The notes beneath the pieces are model-generated. The model was not told the origin of the DNA. It searched no databases and saw only the letters and a program-made list of their open reading frames with translations. Positions 57,592 to 64,000 of a stretch of DNA of 64,000 bases are shown in pieces (positions within the stretch are counted from its first letter, which is position 1; the number at the start of each line of letters is the position of its first letter). The stretch spans positions 1,007,501 to 1,071,500 of the forward strand of contig NZ_JALEBH010000002.1 of the NCBI RefSeq assembly GCF_022758885.1, given 5' to 3'. The position numbers were made by a program, and so were the translations under genes. This DNA comes from Sphingobium sp. BYY-5. GTDB lineage: Bacteria; Pseudomonadota; Alphaproteobacteria; Sphingomonadales; Sphingomonadaceae.

Positions 57592-60324
57592 ATGTCCTTC
57601 GGGCGTTTCTGCGTTCATCCCGGCAAACGCCTCCTGACGCGGGACTCCCAGCCGCTGGAGATCGGCGGCCGTGCGTTCGATCTTCTCATGGCGCTGATAG
57701 AGCAACCGGGGCGCGTCCTGTCCAAGCGCGAACTGATGAAGCGCGTCTGGCCTGACGTCGTCGTGGAGGACGGCAGCCTGCGATTCCATATGGCCGGCCT
57801 GCGCAAGCTGCTGGGCGAAGGTTCGGACGGTGGCGATGCGCGCTTCATCGCCACGCAGGTAGGGGTGGGTTATGCCTTCGTAGCTCCGGTGGAGCGGCTT
57901 GGACTGGAACCGCCGCTGCCGGATCATGCCGCCACCAGACCGGCGTCGCCCGAGCCGCAGGTCGGCGGGACAACCAATATCCCTCCGCCGCTGCCGCACC
58001 TGATCGGCCGCGAACGGGACCTCGATCTGCTGATTGCCCGCGTCGCCGACATTCCGCTGTTCACCGTCGTCGGCCCTGCCGGCGTCGGCAAGACCTCGCT
58101 CATGATCGAGATCGGGCATCGGCTGACCGCGCAGTTCAACGGCAGGGCGACCTTCGTTGATTTCAGCATGCTGGAGAACCCGGCGCTGGTCCCGCCGATG
58201 ATCGCGGGGGCAATGGGCATCTCGGTGCAGAGCGGCGATCCGGCTGCGGCGATCCTCGGCCATTTCGGCAGTGACCCGTTCCTGCTTCTGCTCGACAATT
58301 GTGAACATGTGATCGACGAAGCCGCACGGATCGCTGAGCGCATTGTCGAAAAGGCCCCGCACGTCCGCATCGTCGCAACTTCGCGTGAGCCGCTGCGGGT
58401 TCGCGGTGAGCACGTCCATCGGCTGGATGCGCTGGATTATCCGCTGGACGTGGAGACACTTACGCGCGACCAGCTGCTGGCATACCCCGCCATCCAACTG
58501 TTCAGCGAACGCGCCCGCGCTGCCGACAGCGCCTGGGAAATCGACGGGGACGAGGTCCGTCTGATCGCGGAAATCTGCCAGCGATTGGACGGCATGGCCT
58601 TGCCGATCGAACTTGCCGCAGTGCGCGCCGCTACACACGGCATTGCCGCCACTGCGCGGCAAATCGGTCAGCGGTTCAGTCTTGCGTGGTCGGGCCGCCG
58701 CACCGCGCAGCCGCGCCAGCAGACCCTGCGCGCGACGCTGGACTGGAGCTACGATCTGCTCTCCGCGAAAGAGCGGATCGTGCTCGAAAGGCTGGCGGTC
58801 TTCGTCGGCCCGTTTTCGGTGGATGGCGTGCTGGATGTGGTGACGGATGTCGCGCTAGGGTTCGATGAAGCGGCCATCGCGCTGGACGAACTTGCCGCCA
58901 AATCGCTGATCTCCGCCAATCGCGTTCGCGGGGCGGGCACGTACCGGCTGCTGGAAATGACCCGTGCCTATGCGCGCGAGAAGCTGGCGGCACGCGGCCC
59001 CGACGATCATCGCGCGACCACTCGCCGCCATGCCATGTTCTTCGTGTCGGAACTGGAAGCCATCGCCGCGCAGGACAGCTCCGCACTCCAGGACGCCCGC
59101 GCACTGCGGCCGCAACTCGGCAACATCCGCAGCGCACTGGACTGGAGCTTCGGACCGGATGGCGACATCGGCCTCGCGGTGCGGCTTGCTGTGGCGAGCA
59201 TGCCGGTGTTCCTCAACCTCTCACACCTTGTCGAATGTCGTGCCTGGGCGACCCGCGCGATCGCCGCGCTGGAGCCGAGCCAGCGCGGCACGCCGGTGGA
59301 ACTGGAATTGCAGGCCTCGCTGGGCATCGCCCTGATGTTCGCGCACGGCAACAGCCCGGAGGCAGGCAAGGCGCTGACTCGCGCACTCGATGTGGCGACC
59401 CTGATGGAAGATCATCGCAGCAGCCTGGGCATCCTGGCGCGGCTGCACATCTTCCATGAGCACGTCGGCGACTATGCCCTGACGATGGCCTGTGCCGAGC
59501 AAGCCATCGCCGTTGCACAGGCGCTCGCTGACCCGGAGGCGCTCGCCATCGCCTACTCGCTTTCGGGCATCTCGCATTACCAGGTAGGCGACCAGATCTG
59601 CGCGCGCCGTGATCTGGAACGGGCGCTGGAGCATAGTTCCGCCGCGCAGGGCAGCCGCTCGGTCGCGCACGGCTTCGATCATCGCAACCGCACCAGTATC
59701 GCGCTGGCCCGTGTGCTCTGCCTGTCGGGCGAGCCGGAGGCGGCGCGGCGTCTGGCGGAGCGGACAGTGGTCGAGGCGGTCGCTCTCGACCATCCGGTCA
59801 CGCATTGCATCGCACTCATCTGTTCGATGTCGATCGACCTGTGGATGGGCGAGTTTGCCCGCGCTCGCGAGACGCTGCCCATCCTGCGCGATTGCGCGCA
59901 AACCAATACTCTGGCTCCCTACATCGCCGTCGCACAGGGCTTCGAGGGCGAACTGGCGCTCGAATTGGGGCGTCATGCCGAGGCGGTGCAACTGCTGGAG
60001 GACAGCCTCCAGCAGTTGCACGAAGCACGGTATGAACTGCTCACGACGCGGTTCTCGCTTGCTCTGGCGCGGGCATTGACCGCCGTGGGCAGGCTGGCCG
60101 ATGCGCGCCGGGTCGTGGACACTGCGATCGCAAGGTGCATGGACATCGGCGAAGGTATTGCGCTGGCCGAACTGCTCAGGGTCAAGGCTGCCATCGCCAG
60201 TGCCGCGGGCGCTGTGGATGACGCTCTTGCCCTGCTGGATGAGGCGGCAGCCGTCGCCCGATCGCAGGGCGCTTGCGCCTGGGAGATGCGCGTTGCTGCC
60301 GACCGGGCGGGGATGCATGTTTGA
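57592..60324 (+). CDS. Winged-helix transcriptional regulator with NB-ARC-like ATPase and TPR region (STAND type)
   Basis: 910 residues from ATG 57592, preceded by GGGGGAACGG; GTG 57532 would add 20 residues. Domain 1 (about 1-100) is an OmpR-type winged helix: RAFDLLMALIEQPGRVLSKRELMKRVWPDVVVEDGSLRFHMAGLRKLLG. Domain 2 is a P-loop NTPase: FTVVGPAGVGKTSLM (161-168), FLLLLDNCEHV (about 231) and VATSREPLRVRGEH. Domain 3 is helical repeats of TPR type to the end. This is the AfsR/STAND layout: a signal bound by the repeats would let ATP drive DNA binding. Its DNA-binding domain fits the 10-bp direct repeats at 51844, 56217 and 56247. Confidence 0.87.
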   Translation: MSFGRFCVHPGKRLLTRDSQPLEIGGRAFDLLMALIEQPGRVLSKRELMKRVWPDVVVEDGSLRFHMAGLRKLLGEGSDGGDARFIATQVGVGYAFVAPVERLGLEPPLPDHAATRPASPEPQVGGTTNIPPPLPHLIGRERDLDLLIARVADIPLFTVVGPAGVGKTSLMIEIGHRLTAQFNGRATFVDFSMLENPALVPPMIAGAMGISVQSGDPAAAILGHFGSDPFLLLLDNCEHVIDEAARIAERIVEKAPHVRIVATSREPLRVRGEHVHRLDALDYPLDVETLTRDQLLAYPAIQLFSERARAADSAWEIDGDEVRLIAEICQRLDGMALPIELAAVRAATHGIAATARQIGQRFSLAWSGRRTAQPRQQTLRATLDWSYDLLSAKERIVLERLAVFVGPFSVDGVLDVVTDVALGFDEAAIALDELAAKSLISANRVRGAGTYRLLEMTRAYAREKLAARGPDDHRATTRRHAMFFVSELEAIAAQDSSALQDARALRPQLGNIRSALDWSFGPDGDIGLAVRLAVASMPVFLNLSHLVECRAWATRAIAALEPSQRGTPVELELQASLGIALMFAHGNSPEAGKALTRALDVATLMEDHRSSLGILARLHIFHEHVGDYALTMACAEQAIAVAQALADPEALAIAYSLSGISHYQVGDQICARRDLERALEHSSAAQGSRSVAHGFDHRNRTSIALARVLCLSGEPEAARRLAERTVVEAVALDHPVTHCIALICSMSIDLWMGEFARARETLPILRDCAQTNTLAPYIAVAQGFEGELALELGRHAEAVQLLEDSLQQLHEARYELLTTRFSLALARALTAVGRLADARRVVDTAIARCMDIGEGIALAELLRVKAAIASAAGAVDDALALLDEAAAVARSQGACAWEMRVAADRAGMHV

Positions 60325-60398
60325 TCAGTCCTGGTGGTTCGTGAGCAGCGCGGCCAAGCCTGCCCGCGCTTCCGGTGACGATCCAGGCACCGGAGTAT

Positions 60399-61823
60399 TC
60401 ACCGGGCCGGCTTCAGGATCGCGCGCGGTTCAAGGAATGCGTCGAGGCCATAGGCCCCGATCTCGCGCCCAAGGCCGGATCGCCTGAAACCGCCGAATGG
60501 CGCGTGGGGATCATGCGGCGCGCCGTTGATGACGACGCGTCCGGCTACGAGATGCCGCGCGACCCGTATCGCGCGATCCTCGTCCGAGGACAGGACGTAA
60601 GCCTGCAATCCGAAGTCGGAATCGTTGGCGATTGCCACGGCATCGTCTTCGTCGTCATAAGCGATGACGCTCAGGACCGGGCCGAAGATTTCCTCGCGGG
60701 CGATACGCATGGTGTTCGTCACGTCGGTGAAGATCGTCGGCTTGGCGAACCAGCCTTTGTCCAGCCCCTGGGGCCGCCCCTCGCCGCCGGTCAGGAGCGT
60801 CGCGCCTTCTTCTTGCCCAAGCCGGATGTATGACTGCACGCGCTCCCAATGCGCGGCGTTGGCCAGTGGACCGATGCGCACTTCCGGGTCGGCTGGGGCG
60901 CCGACCCTGAGCCGTTCCGCCTCCAGTTTCAGTCTCGCGGTGATTTCCGCCTCCCGGGAACGGGGCACCAGAATGCGCGAACCCGCAACGCAGGCCTGGC
61001 CGCTGTTGGCGAAACCGCTCATTAGCGCGACGGGGACAGCGGCGTCCAGATCGGCATCGTCGAGCACGATGGTCGGGCTCTTTCCCCCCAGTTCCAGCAC
61101 CAGCCGCTTCATCGTATCGAGGGCGCTGCGCTGGATGATCCTGGCCGCCGGGGTCGATCCGGTGAAGGTGATCAGCGCCACATCGGGATGCGCGGTCAGC
61201 GCTGCGCCGACCTCCGGCCCGGTGCCGTTCACGACGTTGAGCACGCCCCTCGGCAGCCCCGCTTCGTGCAGGCATTCCAGCAGCACCTGCGTCTGGATCG
61301 CACTCTGCTCGGCCGGCTTGATAACGATGGTCGATCCCGAACCGATAGCATGGGCCAGCTTGGTGGCAATGAAGCCGAAGTTGCTGTTCCACGGCGTGAT
61401 CGCGCCGACGACGCCCAGCGGCAGCATCGTCACCGCGCTAGAACCCGCCGTCCGCTCGAAGGCATAACTCTCGACCGAAGCGGCCATCACTTCAAAGACC
61501 GAGGCGGTGTTCTGCACGGAGAAGGCGATGAAATAGGCCGGCGCGCCGTATTCCTCGGTCATCGCGGCGACGAGGTCGGCACTGCCAGCCTTCACCGCGT
61601 CGCGCAGGCGGTGCAGCATGGCGATCCGCTCCGCCTTCGAGGTGCGGGCCATGGCCGGAAAAGCCCGCTTCGCAGCCGCTACCGCGATGCGCAGGTCCTC
61701 CGCGTCTCCCAGTCGTACCGTGCCTATCTTGGCTTCGGTCGCCGGATTGAAAAGGTCGAGGCATCGGTTGCCGTGCGGCGTCACGAAGGCACCGTCGATG
61801 TAGATCCTGTCGATATTGCGCAT
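60399..61823 (-). CDS. Aldehyde dehydrogenase (NAD(P)+)
   Basis: 474 residues from ATG 61823, with GGAG 8-11 nt upstream (ATG 61835 is an alternative). Motifs: TPWNSNF, KPAEQSAIQT, FTGSTPAARII, ELGGKSP (E of the active site), catalytic Cys in GQACVAGSR, and EEIFGPVLSVI. Belongs to the broad-specificity group that includes enzymes for aromatic or aliphatic aldehydes. It is divergent from the LysR gene, the probable regulator. Substrate not predictable. Confidence 0.9.
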   Translation of the reverse strand: MRNIDRIYIDGAFVTPHGNRCLDLFNPATEAKIGTVRLGDAEDLRIAVAAAKRAFPAMARTSKAERIAMLHRLRDAVKAGSADLVAAMTEEYGAPAYFIAFSVQNTASVFEVMAASVESYAFERTAGSSAVTMLPLGVVGAITPWNSNFGFIATKLAHAIGSGSTIVIKPAEQSAIQTQVLLECLHEAGLPRGVLNVVNGTGPEVGAALTAHPDVALITFTGSTPAARIIQRSALDTMKRLVLELGGKSPTIVLDDADLDAAVPVALMSGFANSGQACVAGSRILVPRSREAEITARLKLEAERLRVGAPADPEVRIGPLANAAHWERVQSYIRLGQEEGATLLTGGEGRPQGLDKGWFAKPTIFTDVTNTMRIAREEIFGPVLSVIAYDDEDDAVAIANDSDFGLQAYVLSSDEDRAIRVARHLVAGRVVINGAPHDPHAPFGGFRRSGLGREIGAYGLDAFLEPRAILKPAR

Positions 61824-61867
61824 TGTCGTCTCCATTCGTCATCGACGATATGGCGCACGGCTCATGA

Positions 61868-61889
61868 TCCGATTAGAAGCGCAATCGGA
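61868..61889. promoter_or_regulatory. LysR-type operator candidate
   Basis: TCCGATT (61868-61874) and AATCGGA (61883-61889) are perfect inverted 7-mers separated by 8 nt, in the divergent promoter. Within it ATT-N8-AAT fits the LysR T-N11-A form. Also GATATTGCGCA(T/A)TG recurs at 61812 and 61905, in direct repeat over 93 bp. Confidence 0.5.
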
Positions 61890-61915
61890 GACAGGCTGAT
61901 GAAAGATATTGCGCA

Positions 61916-62824
61916 ATGCCGAAACCCAGTTTTGCCGAGCTGGAAGCCTTCGCCACGGTCGCGCGCAGAGGCGGCTTCCGCGCCGCCGCGCGCGAGTTGG
62001 AGGTTTCCTCCTCCGGATTGAGCCACGCGATCGCCGCGCTGGAAGAGCGCATGAACGTGCGGCTGTTCAACCGCACCACCCGCAGCGTCGTGCTGACGGC
62101 GGCGGGAGCGCAGTTCCTGGAGGAAATCCTCCCCGCCCTTGCTGCGATCGACGGCGCGATCGAAAATGCCGGAGAGCACGTCGGCGAGCCGTCCGGCGTG
62201 CTGCGGCTGAACATGGCAGCTGGCGCCGGGCATTTCGTAATGGAGCCGCTGATCCGGGAGTACCTGAAGTGTTTCGCCCGGATGCAGGTGGAGATCGTCA
62301 CCGAAGCCGCTCTGGTCGATGTCATCGGCAAGGGCTTCGATGCAGGCGTCAGGCTGCTGGATGCCATTCCGCCGGACATGATTGCGGTTCCCATCATACC
62401 GGACCTTCGTTTGGTCGTGGTCGGCGCGCCGGCCTATCTGCAGGGCCGTGCGCCGCCCCTCGTCCCGCGCGACCTGCTGTCGCATGACTGCATCCGCTAC
62501 CGTCTGGGCAGCGGGCGCATCTACCATTGGGAATTCGTGCGAGACGGCGGGCGGATCGAACTGGATGTGCCCGGTCGCCTCATTGTCGATGACAGCAGGC
62601 TGATGCTCGACGCGGCCCTGAACGGCATGGGACTGGCCTACCTGGCGGAGCAAACCGTAGCGCCGCACGTCGAGGAAGGACGGCTGACCCGGCTTCTGGC
62701 AGACTGGATGCCGGCGGAGCCGCCCTTGTGCCTCTACTATTCGGGGCGCCGCCAAGTCCCCGCCAAACTGCGCTTTTTCATCGATCTTGTCCGCAGCCAT
62801 GCGCGAGAACTGAGACCTGCCTGA
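61916..62824 (+). CDS. LysR-family transcriptional regulator
   Basis: 302 residues. The HTH is FAELEAFATVARRGGFRAAARELEVSSSGLSHAIAALEERMNVRLFNRTTRSVVLTAAG, followed by a two-part effector domain (GVLRLNMAAGAGHFVMEPL, GMGLAYLAEQTVAPHVEEGRL). It begins near the palindrome ATTGCGCAAT. It is divergent from the aldehyde dehydrogenase, so it probably regulates it. The closest group is CrgA/DmlR-like by its RLFNRTTRS. The inducer is unknown. Confidence 0.9.
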   Translation: MPKPSFAELEAFATVARRGGFRAAARELEVSSSGLSHAIAALEERMNVRLFNRTTRSVVLTAAGAQFLEEILPALAAIDGAIENAGEHVGEPSGVLRLNMAAGAGHFVMEPLIREYLKCFARMQVEIVTEAALVDVIGKGFDAGVRLLDAIPPDMIAVPIIPDLRLVVVGAPAYLQGRAPPLVPRDLLSHDCIRYRLGSGRIYHWEFVRDGGRIELDVPGRLIVDDSRLMLDAALNGMGLAYLAEQTVAPHVEEGRLTRLLADWMPAEPPLCLYYSGRRQVPAKLRFFIDLVRSHARELRPA

Positions 62825-62857
62825 CAGCGGCCTCGTTGCATCCTTTCGATGATACTT

Positions 62858-62874
62858 GACTGATCGTTCCATAA
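62858..62874. promoter_or_regulatory. TetR-site copy 1, upstream of its own gene
   Basis: GACTGATCGTTCCATAA, 14 of 17 identical to the copy at 63492-63508. It lies 18-34 nt before the TetR ATG, over the likely -10/+1 region. Confidence 0.6.
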
Positions 62875-62891
62875 CACCTATCTCGCACAGC

Positions 62892-63458
62892 ATGGCAAGA
62901 CCAAGGGAATTCGATCAGGATAAAGCGCTGAGCGCGGCCATGGCGGTATTCCGTGAACATGGCTTTGAAGGCACGTCGGCCGGGATGCTGGTCGAGGCGA
63001 TGGGCATCGGGCGACAAAGTCTCTACAACACGTTTGGCGACAAATGGCAGCTCTACCAGATGGCCCTGCGCCGTTATGCTGCCGACGAAACGGGCGAGCA
63101 TGTCGCCATGCTGCAAAGCAAGCCGCGTGCTCTCGATGGCATAGAGTCGATGGTAGATCGCGTCGTCGCCAATGCCCGGGATGCCTGCCTGGGGGTCGGC
63201 TCGATTTGCGAGTTCGGCCGTAGCCGGCCGGAACTGGTCGCAATCCGCGACACGGCCGACCGTGCCATGCGGACGGTCCTGACCGCTACCATAGCGCGGG
63301 CGCAGGCCGAGGGTGACGTGGCGCCGGATTTGGCGCCCGATACCATAGCCTCATTCATCGTCATGAGCTTCTCGGGTTTGCGGATTGCCGCGCGCGCCGG
63401 CGCAAGTGACGAAGACTTGCGTATGCTTGGCGATCTGGCCTTGCGCGCCTTGCGATAG
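62892..63458 (+). CDS. TetR-family regulator
   Basis: 188 residues from ATG 62892 (MARPREFDQDKAL). The HTH is AVFREHGFEGTSAGMLVEAMGIGRQSLYNTFGDKWQLYQMAL. The C-terminal domain resembles TetR_C group regulators of oxidoreductase genes (CLGVGSICEFGRSRPELVAIRDTADRAMR). A 17-bp site lies just before it, and again before the downstream quinone oxidoreductase. So both are probably under its control. Confidence 0.88.
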   Translation: MARPREFDQDKALSAAMAVFREHGFEGTSAGMLVEAMGIGRQSLYNTFGDKWQLYQMALRRYAADETGEHVAMLQSKPRALDGIESMVDRVVANARDACLGVGSICEFGRSRPELVAIRDTADRAMRTVLTATIARAQAEGDVAPDLAPDTIASFIVMSFSGLRIAARAGASDEDLRMLGDLALRALR

Positions 63459-63491
63459 ATGCGTGCGCGCCTTTTTATTTGCTCTGTTTTA

Positions 63492-63508
63492 GAATGATTG
63501 TTCAATAA
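63492..63508. promoter_or_regulatory. TetR-site copy 2, upstream of the quinone oxidoreductase gene
   Basis: GAATGATTGTTCAATAA. It matches 62858-62874 at 14 of 17 bases. It ends 11 nt before the ATG and overlaps the likely promoter. Confidence 0.6.
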
Positions 63509-63519
63509 AGGAAGCTGAC

Positions 63520-64000
63520 ATGCAGGCGATTGTGATGACCGGAACGGGAAGTGCGGATGTGCTCGAACTGGTGGATGTACCAGAACCGCATCCGGCGCCC
63601 GGTCCGGGCGAGGTTCTTGTTCGGATTGCCGCTGCGGGCGTCAATTTCATGGATATCGGCGTCCGCCAGGGCATGGCCTGGACGGAGATGCCCAACCCCA
63701 AGATCCTGGGCGTGGAAGGCGCGGGACGCATCATCGCGGTAGGACCCGACGTTTCCATGGCAATCGGCCAGCGTGTCGCCTGGGTCTATGCGCCGGGCAG
63801 CTATGCAGGGAAGATCCTACTGCCCGCGGCATCGCTTGTGACGATCCCTGACACAGTGGACGACAGGACGGCGGCCGCGATCATGATGCAGGGGCTCACG
63901 GCCAGCCATTTCGCCACCGATTTCCACCCTGTGCAAGCGGGTGAAATTGCCCTCGTCCATGCGGCGGCGGGGGGACTTGGGCTGCTGCTGACCCAGATCA
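63520..64000 (+). CDS. Quinone oxidoreductase / zeta-crystallin-like (3' end outside window)
   Basis: The first 160 residues: MQAIVMTGTGSADVLELVDVPEPHPAPGPGEVLVRIAAAGVNFMDIGVRQGM, GVEGAGRIIAVG, LMMQGLTA-like IMMQGLTASHFATD, and HAAAGGLGLLLTQ, the start of the NADPH fold. No zinc ligands are seen, so this is the zinc-free quinone reductase group (Qor). ATAAAGGAAG precedes ATG 63520. It follows the TetR gene with a matching operator, so it is probably induced by an electrophile or quinone. The rest of the gene lies beyond 64000. Confidence 0.9.
   Translation, partial: MQAIVMTGTGSADVLELVDVPEPHPAPGPGEVLVRIAAAGVNFMDIGVRQGMAWTEMPNPKILGVEGAGRIIAVGPDVSMAIGQRVAWVYAPGSYAGKILLPAASLVTIPDTVDDRTAAAIMMQGLTASHFATDFHPVQAGEIALVHAAAGGLGLLLTQI

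Overview
The window comes from a high-GC alphaproteobacterium, most likely a sphingomonad (order Sphingomonadales). It opens with the 3' part of a 23S rRNA, then 5S rRNA and tRNA-fMet in the usual alphaproteobacterial order. The rest carries FixL/FixJ, a class I PHA synthase, Tat-exported enzymes, a ZnuD-like TonB receptor and glycoside hydrolases, which fits that group. The genus cannot be settled from sequence alone.

Layout. (1) 1-1568: end of an rRNA operon. (2) 1570-3014: a frameshifted fragment of a large serine recombinase beside the tRNA, cut by an IS6-family element whose other end has trimmed the last codons of a P-type ATPase. (3) 2956-33634: a low-oxygen and envelope-stress block. 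It holds two cation P-type ATPases, two L,D-transpeptidase-fold proteins, a phasin, a heme-PAS FixL/FixJ pair plus a second FixJ-like regulator split into two overlapping genes, an acyl-CoA synthetase/acetyltransferase fusion, PhaC and PhaB, a universal stress protein, a BON-domain protein, Hsp20, HdeD, alcohol dehydrogenases (one frameshifted), an MgtC-like membrane protein and an MBL/beta-CASP hydrolase. The likely theme is survival under oxygen limitation with carbon stored as PHB. (4) 34301-41860: four exported proteins for plant-polysaccharide side chains (GH51, Sde182-like, GH31 with PA14, GH43 with a CBM6-like tail), tightly spaced in one direction. (5) 42321-49082: a ZnuD-like receptor behind a possible Zur operator, small hypotheticals (one broken at a homopolymer), an HNH-like protein, a GST and HtpG. 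(6) 49539-51811: a TetR regulator divergent from an ABC-F ATPase. (7) 51844-60324: a detoxification/redox cluster of epoxide-hydrolase-like enzymes, cytochrome P460, Ohr, a thioredoxin-like protein with a CxxS site, and a 910-residue winged-helix/NTPase/TPR regulator. (8) 60399-64000: an aldehyde dehydrogenase divergent from a LysR regulator, and a TetR regulator followed by a quinone oxidoreductase cut by the window end.

The most interesting unexplained signal is in block 7. Three promoters (51844, 56217 on the minus strand, 56247) share CAGGnGCTAAC, followed by further GCTAAC/ATAACG-like units spaced exactly 10 bp apart. This is the head-to-tail layout used by OmpR/PhoB-type winged helices, and the regulator encoded next door starts with such a domain. 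Together they look like an undescribed regulon. Other points are the split FixJ, matching 17-bp sites before the TetR gene and its neighbour, and strong unexplained hairpins at 20210-20258 and 49439-49482.
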